Positions 32,210 to 42,080 of a DNA stretch of 64,000 nt are shown one piece after another. The DNA comes from Mesostigma viride (taxonomy: Eukaryota > Streptophyta > Mesostigmatophyceae > Mesostigmatales > Mesostigmataceae), in the NCBI GenBank assembly GCA_009746045.1, contig RPFO01000154.1:5888646-5952645 (forward strand). The letters run 5' to 3'. How positions within the stretch are numbered: the stretch's first letter is position 1; each line of letters starts with the position of its first letter. The position numbers and the translations under genes were made by a program. Under the pieces are notes generated by a model. That model searched no databases. It was not told the origin of the DNA and was given only the letters and a program-made list of their open reading frames with translations.

Positions 32210-33743
32210 TTTGACAGCCCAGCGGACAAGGTTTCGTTCCTCAGACGCCGCAAGCGGCTCGAGAACACTCCCTTCACCGTGGACGACGACTTGACCCTGG
32301 CGCAGCAACAACGGCGATGGGAGCTATGGCCGACCTACCTCCAGCTCCGGCAGACCAAGGCGGGCCAGCCGGTGTACTGGAAGGGGGCGGCCATCTACGT
32401 CGGCCACAAGCCCTGGCACGCGACCCCCTCAACCACCGCGGCCCCAGCGACTCCGGCAGCCCCAGCCTAGGGGAATACAGCAGCAGTAGTGTAGAATAGA
32501 TAGACAGTGGCCTTGTACATGCCCGCTTACTACAGGCACTATACCAGATGATGCCTAGCATTTTTAGTCATGTACATGTGTGCCTATGATGAGCCACCCT
32601 CCAGATGATACCTAGCTTTATTTAATTATGCCGTGCCCATGCAGGGGGTTCTGGACCTGTCGCTACCTGAGTGAGCGCCGCAAGCGCATTCTGTTCAAGG
32701 CCCTTGTCCTCAGCATCCTCCTTTATGGCTGCGAGGCGTGGACCCTGGACCAGGCGCTGAGCCAGCAGCTTGACGGCACCGTCACTCGAATGCTCCGTCA
32801 TATCCTCGGCGTCCGCTACCAAGAACGCCGCACCCGGGCCGAGCTCTACTGCGAGCTCCCTCTTGTCACCCATACCATCCGACACCGCCGCCTCCTCTTT
32901 GGCGGCCATCTTGCCCGCACAGACCAGGTGAATACCGATGTGGGCCCTGCCGGGGGGCTTAAGACGGGCCAACCAGGTAGACACCTCCTCCTATGGCAGG
33001 GTCCCCTTGTCCCATCGCAACCCACTGGAAAACTTGCGCGCGCCGGGCACCGGCGCGGCGCGACCCGGACCTATGTGACACAACTGCTTGACGATGCAGG
33101 GCTTCTGGGACTATCCGTACTCCGTGCCCGCATGATTGACAAGGAGAAATGGGCTGCCATCTGCGATAAGCACCTCCCCGAGGGGTATGCTCCTGTTTTC
33201 TCCCCACGGGCCCCGCGGCCCGTTGCTAGCCAGGGTAGAAGTCCGCAGGTGGAGGTTATTGGTCCTGAGGATAGCCGCTACACTACCGCCTCGTCTGCCA
33301 TTACAGTAGAGGACAGCTCGGATGAGGATTACATCCCCATCTAGTGCTTAACGGTTGGGGGATGATGCAGACGATATTTGTCTAAACTTTTGTGTAATTA
33401 TTTTTCTAATGAGATTAGCATAGTACTCCGTGGCATGCCTTTGTGCATGACACGCAAGTACTTACTTACTTACTTACAGGGGGTCACTCCCTGCTGAGAA
33501 GCCATGCCCTAGCTCTTGTATAGCCATGTTGATCTTCCCCCACATGACATACTCCCCCTTAGCTGGGCATAGTGTGAAGATCATGAGGGTGCAGGTGCCC
33601 CTGGTGCACCTAGAGCAAGTGTTGTTTACATTCCCACCCTTGCAGGAAGTAGCTTAGAATGTATGATAGGCCATATGCCCCTTCTCTGGGCTATGTGCTA
33701 CATATACTCCCAACGGAGTTATGTTACAATTCAATTCAATTCA
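32210..33743 (+). mobile_element. LINE family A copy 3 with 13-bp TSD, split by a family C insertion
   Basis: Flanked by the perfect 13-bp repeat ATGTGCCTTCTAC at 32,197-32,209 and 33,744-33,756. It begins inside ORF1 (FDSPADKVSFLRRRKR), runs to the ORF1 stop at 32,470 (ending PATPAAPA), then the 3' UTR. The 3' UTR is interrupted at 32,650-33,476 by a family C fragment, then resumes to the hairpin ACTCCCAACGGAGT (33,706-33,719) and an (ATTCA)n tail. Again ORF1 passes straight to the 3' UTR with no ORF2. Confidence 0.9.
32650..33476 (+). mobile_element. LINE family C 3' fragment nested in family A copy 3
   Basis: Flanked by the 8-bp repeat CAGGGGGT at 32,642-32,649 and 33,477-33,484, and the uninterrupted target is seen in copy 2 near 10,440. 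It encodes the C-terminal part of ORF2 in an open frame to 33,344: RRKRILFKALVLSILLYGCE, TVTRMLRHILGV, QPGRHLLLW, ending SSDEDYIPI. It matches the full-length element at 34,097-40,058 almost base for base. The 3' UTR ends in (ACTT)n. It is a 5'-truncated insertion younger than its host copy. Confidence 0.9.
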
Positions 33744-34230
33744 ATGTGCCTTCTACACGTGCTTTATTATGCCCAATTGCACTAGATTTACAATATTATA
33801 TGGCATGAGCTGCTGTTTTATATGCTGGAAATGTGTTGGAGGATGCATGTGTGGCCAGCTATGATGTTTTGTGCCACATTGGGAAAGGAAACCAAAACGG
33901 TAGTGCCAGCCAACCACTGACCCCCCCAAAACTTGGTCCTATTTTTAGGACTGAGCTATTTTGGGCTTTTTGCTAGCTAGCTTGACAGTGCAGTTCTGTA
34001 GCATGTCATGTTGTGAATGCATTGATGGCATGCCTGTGATATAAACTAACTGCCTTTGGAATTCCAGGGACTATGTATTTGTATAAGTGGTCCATAAGTA
34101 AGTAAGTAAGTAAGTACTTGCGTGTCATGCGCAAAGGCATGCCACGGAGTACTATGCTAATCTCATTAGAAAAATAATTACACAAAAGTTTAAACAAATA
34201 TCGTCTGCATCATCCCCCAACCGTTAAGCA

Positions 34231-37200
34231 CTAGATGGGGATGTAATCCTCATCCGAGCTGTCCTCTACTGTAATGGCAGACGAGGCGGTAGTGTAGCGG
34301 CTATCCTCAGGACCAATAACCTCCACCTGCGGACTTCTACCCTGGCTAGCAACGGGCCGCGGGGCCCGTGGGGAGAAAACAGGAGCATACCCCTCGGGGA
34401 GGTGCTTATCGCAGATGGCAGCCCATTTCTCCTTGTCAATCATGCGGGCGCGGAGTACGGATAGTCCCAGAAGCCCTGCATCTTCAAGCAGTTGTGTCAC
34501 ATAGGTCCGGGTCGCGCCGCGCCGGTGCCCGGCGCGCGCAAGTTTGCCAGTGGGTTGCGATGGGACAAGGGGACCCTGCCATAGGAGGAGGTGTCTACCT
34601 GGTTGGCCCGTCTTAAGCCCCCCGGCAGGGCCCACATCGGTATTCACCTGGTCTGTGCGGGCAAGATGGCCGGCAAAGAGGAGGCGGCGGTGTCGGATGC
34701 CGTATGGGTGACAAGGGGGAGCTCGCAGTAGAGCTCGGCCCGGGTGCGGCGTTCTTGGTAGCGGACGCCGAGGATATGACGGAGCATTCGAGTGACGGTG
34801 CCGTCAAGCTGCTGGCTCAGCGCCTGGTCCAGGGTCCACGCCTCGCAGCCATAAAGGAGGATGCTGAGGACAAGGGCCTTGAACAGAATGCGCTTGCGTC
34901 GCTCACTCAGGTAGCGACAGGTCCAGAACCTGTCGAGGCGGCGGAGGGCCGCCCAGGCCTGGCCAATGCGGGTGTTGATGTCGTCGGCCGTGGAGGGAAG
35001 CCAGCTGCCAAGGAGCTTGAAGCGAGTCGCCGGGGCTGCCGTCTAGCAAGAGGAGGGTGGGTGGGGCTATCCCAGCAGGGAAGCCGATGGCCATGACCTC
35101 CGTTTTCTTGCTGATCATAAGCCCCACCGCCCGCGCTTCCAGTGATAAGCTGTCTAGCCACAGTTGGGCTGACTCTGGGGTTTCCACGAGTGTCGTGTCA
35201 TCAGCGTAGATCAGATCGCTCAGGCGGTAGGGTGGGTCAACCCCGCCGTAGCTGGCGTACTCCGTGACCTCGATCCCCGGCGGGCGCCCCTCCACCCGGG
35301 CGAAGCGGACTTGTGCACGCCGCATAATATAGTCCACCATAATGATGAATAGATATGGGGAGAGCACACAGCCCTGCCACACCCCGGTGACAGTGCAGGG
35401 GAAACGCCGGAGTGACGCCGTCGGCGGTACGGACCTGGGCTTGGGACCCTTCATAGAACTGGCGGATGATCTCAACGATGTACGATGGGACACGGAACTG
35501 TCAGGTGAAGGACCACCCACAGGGCGTCCCATATCAAAGAGACAACCAGCGCAGGCCAGAAATCGGGAGAATCCGGACCATGGTAGCTCGAGCCTGCCGT
35601 TATCTTTTCCGCGTTTTCGAGTCGTTCAGGATGATGAAGATGAATGGTGATGGAAATGTGTATCCTTGTGCATTGAAATTATGGCTGGCGTACGTGTGGA
35701 GCGACTAGATGACCTAGACGGTGGGGCCGGAAACAGCATGCTTGATCAGGGCGTGTGTTTCGAGCCTAACTGGCCGGGAGTGTCTAGTGGTGAGCACCAT
35801 TGCTGCGATCGCTCTCCCACCATTTACGAGGAAATACCCGCAAATGGAAAACCACTGAAAAGGTCTAGCTAGTCAGTCATCACGTTAGCCATGCCATGAT
35901 TCCAAATGTCCAAGAACTGCACACGGTGCAAAGGCAAAAAGCCGGAGGACAGCACTTTCAAATGTGCGGCGGGAACCAAAAGCCCGCGGATGCCAGAAAA
36001 CATCGTGTTGCGGCAGCGACGCGACGATGTGGACAACGAATCCAGTGCCAAGCTCGGAACGGCCGCAAAGGAGATCTGGCATCACAGGGTTCAGATGTGC
36101 GGAGATACTATGCGATCCAGCCGGTCCACAACCTGTTTGTAGAGCTTGTGCCAAGGGGCAGCACCGAACAGATGTGGGTGACGTTGCAAAAAACATCGGA
36201 GTTGACGGAGCATAATGGCTCGGTCATAGTCTTTGACCCATATAACCGTATCGAATGCCTTGGTGTAATCCACGAAGATCAATAGCAATGGCAAGAGGCC
36301 GGGAGCCAGGCGGCCCACTTCCTCGATCAGGCGGCGCGCGGTAATAGTGACCATAACACAATTGCGACCAACACGGAAGCCCATCTGGGACTCACCTAGG
36401 TGGGGATCGAGGCTGGCGCGCATGCGGTTCAGCAGGAGACGCATGAAGACTTTCAGCACGCAGCTTTGAAGGCATACGCCGCGGTAGTTGCCGGTATCCG
36501 CGGCGGACCCCTTGCCCTTGTACAGCATGACCCGGACAGCGGTCTTCCAATACGTCGGCGGGGGGAGGCCATCTCGTAGAATCCGGTTGCAAACACCCCG
36601 GAGGAAAGGCTCAAGCTCAGGCATCTTAACCACCTCCGGGGAAATATTGTCCACTCCCATGGCAGCATCATTGCGGAGGGTGGAGATGGCAGCAGCCCAT
36701 TCCTGGGGAGTCCACTCGTCGTGGGGGCCGTCCACCAAGGGGCCGGAGAGCGGTGGGACCAGGTAGTCCGTCTCGCCGCCAGTGGTGGGCGCCTGCGGGG
36801 GCTCAATAGGGCCGCCTCGGCTGGCCGCAGGGCGTGCAGCTGCAGCGGGGTCAAGCGGGGGGGGCGGGCCAGGGGCCCCTGATAGTTTGGCCTGGGAGCT
36901 GAACCAAATCTCAAGGCGTTCACTGGGGGTGCCTGGGATGTCAGCCCGTTGCGTTTCCCGGCGTCCGGTGAGACGGTCGAGAGAGCGCCAGGCCGCCTTG
37001 TGCTGGTTGGCGGCCGTGTGGCGATTGATTTCGGCGGCAAGTGTCTCCACCTCCTCCGCATGTGCGGCAGTATATGCTTGAGTAAGCCGTTCCTGGTACG
37101 GGTACAGGTCCTCCCCGCGGCGGCGGGCCTGCGCTAGCGCCAGCCGGGCGGCAACCACCCGGGCGTCGCGCAGGTAGAGCGGGGCTGGTCGGGCGCGGGG

Positions 37201-38564
37201 TTGATCGGGGAGAAGCTTAGAGCCAAGCTCCACCGATCGCATGATCGAACAGTTCGTAGGGTGGCGTGAGCCGGTCTACTACACCGCGATCTGCGTCCAG
37301 GTACATCAAAGGTTGCGCGTCCACGAAGGCAGACCTGATTGCATCGCGGCGTATCTCATCCGCGGACCACTTCTCCCTGCGCCCACGGACGGGGCGTAAG
37401 CAGGTCCAGTCAGGGCGGGGCCGGGGGCGGCGGCGCGCAGGGGCCTGAAGACGTAGGCGCAAGGTTGCGGTGACCATGCGATGATCCGATGCGACACTGG
37501 GGGTGGTCAGCGTACGGGCATCGATGACGGAAGAGCGCCAGCACTTGCGCACAAGTATGTAGTCCAAGCATACACATCGCCGCCGAGGGAGCATCGAGCC
37601 AGCCGCCCTGCGCATGGGGCCCACAAAGGTCACTAGTGCATCAGGCGGTTTAGCAAACAGCGTATTGGCAGCAGTCAAGTCCCCCTCAGTGAGCAGTTGC
37701 TCAAGTAGGGGTGTGTTGGCATTGCTGTCGGTTAGGCGCGGCGCATACATGCAGCCCCCGCGGCCCACGGGCAGGGTCGCGTTGGCATCCACCAAGATGG
37801 CAACGATGTATTGACGTGGGATCTGTTTCTCTATGTCGAGCAACTGGTTGAAGAACGCTGCGCGGTCCTCGGCCGGGTGCCCAGCATGTGGGGCATATCC
37901 GACAATTACCGAGAGCATAATGGGGGTCCGTCCTTCAAGGGAGCGGAAAGTGCACTGAAGGATCCGATTCGAGCAAAGTTTGTGGTCCACGAGCTGGGCG
38001 GCAGCGGTGGGGGAGCACAGCAGGCCCACTCCTCCCTGACCCGGTGCATGCGCCGGGCCGCACAGCAGTTGCCATTGTAGTGCGAGGGTGACACGCTGAA
38101 CGGGGCCCTCAAAGGAGCGTCGGTGCTCTTGGACCCCAAGCACATCAATGCCATATAGGCGGCAGTAGTGGACAAGCTCGTTGGCCCGCGGGGGGGCATC
38201 TCCCCCGGGCAGGGTGCGGCCGGACATTGTAGGTTGCGATGCGCAGCGAGTGGTGCCGGCGTTGGCCCAGCAGGGGGCGCCGGGGACCCGCGGTGTCGGC
38301 AGGGGGTTGGGGGGAGGCTGGCGGGGACGTGTGTGCGGCGTGAGATAACATAGTACTTTTCAACGCGCATAGGGCACCCTCCAGGCGGGCGGCGAGACTT
38401 GCTCGCCTGGTCTTGGGGTCAAAGCATGCAGCATACCGTTGGGAGTGCCGGGTTGCGAAAGCCAGCAGGCGGCTCCTTGTTGCGAAGTTCAGGCGATGAA
38501 GGTCGCGGCTTTGACTCCGTTGCGTCGTCCGTGAGATTGGACTATCCAAGACACGCTCGGCCAT
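34231..38564 (-). pseudogene. LINE ORF2: AP-type endonuclease and reverse transcriptase
   Basis: Starts at ATG 38,564. The endonuclease part shows ATYNVR, GVQEHR, LVDANATLP, LDYILVRK and SDHRMV, the metal and catalytic motifs of the APE-type LINE endonuclease. The reverse transcriptase part shows KTAVRVMLYKGKG, NYRGVCLQS, GFRVGRNC, FVDYTKAFDTVIW (motif A), WQGCVLSPYLFIIMVDYI (motif B) and DLIYADDTTLVET (motif C). The C-terminal region ends SSDEDYIPI at 34,231. Frame changes occur near 38,215, 37,230 and 35,050. Motif A is separated from the next codons (DALW) by a 703-bp insertion. Such enzymes nick the genomic target and copy the element RNA in place; this copy cannot make a full protein. 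Confidence 0.9.
35534..36236 (+). mobile_element. 703-bp DNA element (family G) inserted in LINE motif A
   Basis: Flanked by CCCATA at 35,528-35,533 and 36,237-36,242, a 6-bp (possibly 7-bp) target duplication. Removing it restores an uninterrupted reverse-transcriptase reading AFDTVIWDALW, which proves the insertion and its borders. Ends are short inverted repeats: TCAAAGAGAC on the left and GTCTTTGA on the right. The left 360 bp recurs at 40,327-40,695, and shorter or degenerate copies occur at 41,450, 45,390, 49,747 and 63,962. A 79-codon open frame on the plus strand (35,906-36,142) begins MSKNCTRCKGKKPEDSTFKC, with a zinc-ribbon-like CxxC, but is absent from the other copies, so no gene is claimed. 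The superfamily is unknown. Confidence 0.75.
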
Positions 38565-38639
38565 CGGACGACGGGTGTGGGGGGTGGGTTCTAGCTAACC
38601 CCCCGGTAGCTGCTCGCGGTGTGAGGGGGCGGGGAGGGC

Positions 38640-39902
38640 CTACTCCCTACCCCCCCGCGCGTCTCCCCTCGGCGTGGTAACCTCCCGTGAGGTAACCTCC
38701 ATGTGCCATGCGTCGTCCTTCCACCGCAGCCGCACCTTCTTCGTGCGGTCAGCGAGGGCCTCCTTCGCGTCCTCTTGTGCCAGCCGCGGTCCCTGCGGGC
38801 GCGAAGCTGCGCCGGGGTCAGATCGTCGTCGAGACTCCAACCCAAGCCTCGTGGTAGCTTGGTGCGGTGTTGGAGAATATAGTGCTTGCCGATGGGGCGC
38901 GTAAGCACGAGCGCCACCGGCGCATCCGCGCGCCCCGGTAGGCGGCGGACGGTGTCAATTGTGACACTGTCCTCTAGGCGGAAGTTGGTGATGAGTTCCT
39001 TCTCCACCTTGAGGCGGAGGCTCAGCCCCGTCTCCTGGGGGAGGGCCGCCACATTACGAATAATTATGGTGCGGCCGCGCCGCTCTTTGTTGTCCCGGTC
39101 GGCAAAGGTCCTAGAGACCGCCTGAGCAGTGCTAGTGGCTATTTCTTGGATGGCTGTGCTGGCCATAGTCGCGTAGGACGGGGCCACCTTCGCCACCTGC
39201 GCCTCCACGTTGTCCGCTAAATTGCCGGCCACCTGCGCCGCGAGGGTGCCGGCAACCGCCTCCGTCAGCGTGCCGACGACCTGGGCCGCCACCTTGTCCG
39301 CCACGTTGTCCTCGATCGCCGCAGCCAAGTGGCCTGCGAGATCAGAATTTATCAGCTCCGTGGCAAGCTTCTGCGCCACCGTACCGGCAAGGGCTGCTGC
39401 TGCTGCTGCAGATCCGGATACTGGCAGCAGTTCCGAATTTCCCAGCAGCGTCGTCGTGGCAACGACGCGCAACTCACTTTTCTTGAGTGAGGAAGTCCTT
39501 GGGGTCGGTAACCGGGGTAATGGCAGTGAGCCCAGGCGGTGGCTGAGGCCAGAGTAGGGGCCGGCCTTGTTGCATAATCTTGGTGAGCAGAGCCACGAAG
39601 TCCAGCTTAGACAAGGTCAGAAGGATTTGCACATTAGCTGTGCCGTTAGCAAATGCCGCAGCGTCGAAGGGTGCATTGCGGACTTCAGTAGCGGTGTGCT
39701 CCGAGTCGGCAGGGGCTGCGACGAACAGGGCCCGGGCCGTGCCAGTGTGGCCACGGGGGGATTTAGGCCCATGTTTCTTGGCGGCAGACTCCATAGCCTG
39801 AGAGTTGCCCGTGCCTTCTCCTATGGCTGGCGCCTGCGGGGCGTCGCCTGCACGGGCGGCAGCAGGCAGTAATTCCTTGCGCCCTGATTTCTTGGTAACC
39901 AT
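38640..39902 (-). pseudogene. LINE ORF1 (nucleic-acid-binding) of family C
   Basis: Starts at ATG 39,902 (MVTKKSGRKELLP). After a frame change near 39,474 it runs through a long Ala/Val/Leu helix with repeated AAQVxGxLxx units (TLAAQVAGNLADNVEAQV), probably a coiled coil. An RRM-like part follows (RTIIIRNVAALPQE, TIDTVRRLPGRADAP), then the C-terminal motif DDDLTPAQLRARR. Another shift near 38,830 leads to the tail KVRLRWKDDAWHMEV. L1-type ORF1 proteins coat the element RNA. The two shifts show decay. Confidence 0.8.
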
Positions 39903-40099
39903 CTTCAAAACCGAGCTCGGTCGATGTGGCGTGGAATGGCGAGTCGATCGTGACAAATCCGACCTAATTCGGTGACCAAACGTGGTAGTTAGCGTCGTTT
40001 ACGTCCGCCATAGCATGTCAATTTTGAATTTCGTTCCCTTCTTCAGCAGCTGGTGTACTAAGTGGTCCATATTGCATGATGTATGTCTCAAACCCCATG

Positions 40100-40207
40100 T
40101 TTCCGTACCCCCTGGGGTCATTGGCGCTATATATAGCACCACCCCACTGAGGACTTATGCTCACGTGACGCAGTCACGTGTCTATTAATTACTTAATTAA
40201 TTAATTA
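40100..40207 (+). mobile_element. Family F 3' end with CACGTGAC palindrome and TTAA tail
   Basis: Contains CCCCACTGAGGAC, then the near-perfect palindrome CACGTGACGCAGTCACGTG at 40,162-40,180, then a TTAATTAA-type tail to about 40,207. The same parts recur, inverted, at 59,690-59,800, and the palindrome with its AT tail recurs at about 58,960-58,996. The pattern (terminal hairpin followed by a short tandem tail) is like the LINE 3' ends here, so this is probably the 3' end of another retroposon family. Confidence 0.5.
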
Positions 40208-40326
40208 ATAGCATCCAAAAGTCAAAGATATGGGACCAGTGGCATGTCCCCAAAGAAATTCAACATAAATGCATGCTTGGTACCCAAGGGTAGCCAGAAA
40301 TTGTTTTTAGGCCATAGAGAAACATA

Positions 40327-40695
40327 TCAAGGAGACAACCAGCGCAGGCCAGAAATCGGGAGAATCCGGACCATGGTAGCTCAAGCCTGCCGTTATCTTG
40401 TCCGCGTGTTCGAGTCGTTAACAGGATGATGAAGATGAATGGTGATGGAAATGTGTATCCTTGTGCATTGAAATTATGGCTGGCTTACGTGTAGAGCGAC
40501 TAGATGACCTAGACGGTGGGGCCGGAAACAGCATGCTTGATCAGGGCGTGTGTTTCGAGCCTAACTGGCCGGGAGTGTCTAGTGGCGAGCACCATTGCTG
40601 CGATCCGGCTCTCCCACCATTTACGAGGAAATACCCGCCGGCAAATGGAAAACCACTGACAAGGTAGCTAGTCCGTCAGTCATCACGTTAGCCAT
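40327..40695 (+). mobile_element. Family G element, second copy (left 370 bp)
   Basis: About 90 percent identical by eye to 35,534-35,887, starting TCAAGGAGACAACC and ending with CATCACGTTAGCCATGC. Beyond 40,695 the two copies diverge. No right-hand terminal repeat was found, so it may be a shorter variant or truncated. Confidence 0.75.
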
Positions 40696-40713
40696 GCATA
40701 TGTGCGAAGATGT

Positions 40714-40745
40714 GCAACTCAGTCCGTTTTTTAGGACTGAGTTGC
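40714..40745. other. Perfect 12-bp stem-loop
   Basis: GCAACTCAGTCC and GGACTGAGTTGC pair around an 8-nt T-rich loop. The hairpin sits 20 bp beyond the point where the family G copies diverge and could be an element-end structure. No flanking gene is evident. Confidence 0.6.
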
Positions 40746-41449
40746 TACGGTTTAAGGGTTAAGAATGGGGTCCGACCGACCCAGGGCTGCGACCAAAAAT
40801 CGAATCCAGGGTTGACAATCTTAAAGATGTAGGCACAAACCCCTCCCGACGCGTACCATTGACCGCTACTTAGCAGCCTTTGGTGCCTTATTTAAGATCT
40901 TTTTGCCAAAACCAGCCCTGCGATCTTAAACAAAAAATTTCAAAATCCAGGGTCTCAAGATCTTCAATCTGGGAATCTTAAACGTCAAAGGGGGGGTGGA
41001 ATATCAGACACACGGGGCATCCTATCATCCTATCATACGGCAACGCGACCTTCAAGCGGCGGTGTTAGCCGTACTTCGCCCCTAAATATATGCTTATGCA
41101 GTAAGCATCGTGGTAACCGCACATATTAAATCTGGTCTCTAGTATTAAGTCAAATTCAATCTGGTCTAGATAGAGATGTTCTGTGAGTGACTCCAGGCTT
41201 CCGCCCAATAGGTTAGAATAGTAAGAACAAGAACCTGATTGACAAAAAAGATCCCGTTTCCGGCTAGCTCACGCCTTCGTCCTTGGTGCACATGCCACAC
41301 TCCACATCATGGAGCCAGTCCTGAGCGGTCGCAACTGTGGGTGCATTCCAACAATAACTGAGTCAGGCTGACGCAAAGCAGATGCTATATAGATCCTGCG
41401 ATTCCTCGTGTCAAATGAAGGGTGCTCATTCCCATGGAGGGCAATTCAG
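40746..41449. other. Gene-free stretch
   Basis: No gene, tRNA or known repeat was recognised. A short internal theme (AGATCTT, CTTAAA, AATCCAGGGT) repeats loosely at 40,800-40,990. Confidence 0.3.
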
Positions 41450-41760
41450 GTCCGATCGAGGGGTTAATTGGTGGGAGAGCGATCGCAGTAGTGGTGCTTA
41501 TAACTGGGGATGACTTCTGGCCGCTACATACATAGGAACAAATGCATCGGGGCCCGGCTCACGCGAGTGTGTGTTTTAGCTGAACCGTCTAGGTCTCGCT
41601 TTGACGTTAGCCAGCCATAATTTTAACATACTGAAGGCTACACATTTCGGATTTCTCCTCAACATTGGCCTCCATCCCGACACTCAGCTAGCTCGACAAA
41701 TGCAGATAAGATACCATGCAGCAGGCTTGAGCTACCATGGTCTGCAGGAGCTTTCCGGCT
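41450..41760 (-). mobile_element. Degenerate family G copy
   Basis: The reverse complement follows the family G sequence with many substitutions and indels. Shared words in order are CATGGTAGCTCAAGCCTGC, AAATTATGGCTGGC, GACCTAGACGGT and GCGATCGCTCTCCCACCA. It is an older copy than those at 35,534 and 40,327. Confidence 0.55.
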
Positions 41761-42080
41761 GACTACCTGCGGGCAGCCCAACCCACTCGCAATTGTCCTC
41801 GCCGCCCAGCCGTGTGCAAACCCATCGCCAAGAGCCTCGCCCGAGCCGGCCCTGCTACGACCACACCAAATGGCAACAGTACCTAGACAACGCAAGCTTT
41901 TCTTTCAGTCAGCGGCTGGCTGAAACTGACCCGCAACGAAGAATGCGGCCGAGATAGTCCAGCTCTTAGCACTGGAACACAAAGTCCGTGGCGGGCCCGT
42001 TGGGCCCAGCCATCCCCTCTGACAACCTGGAGGAATTCCTCGCCCTGCATGCCAGAGAGTCAACCAATGATCGCCTCGCT

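Larger units (their letters stand above)
34097..40058 (-). mobile_element. Full-length LINE family C element
   Basis: Flanked by the perfect 13-bp target-site duplication TAAGTGGTCCATA at 34,084-34,096 and 40,059-40,071, which fixes both ends. On the minus strand: a 5' UTR of about 155 bp, ORF1 (39,902-38,640), ORF2 (38,564-34,231) with endonuclease and reverse transcriptase, a 130-bp 3' UTR and a (CTTA)n tail at about 34,097-34,115. It spans 5,962 bp, or about 5.26 kb without the 703-bp element inserted at 35,534-36,236. Frameshifts and the insertion make this copy inactive. Confidence 0.92.

Noticed and set aside
35906-36142. Zinc-ribbon-like 78-residue plus-strand protein in the 703-bp element
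   Set aside because: Not present in the other family copies; only a CxxC and one further cysteine support it.
35534-40695. Helitron identity for family G (TC start, A/T insertion context)
   Set aside because: The complete copy has inverted ends and a CCCATA duplication, which Helitrons lack, and no CTRR end with hairpin was found.
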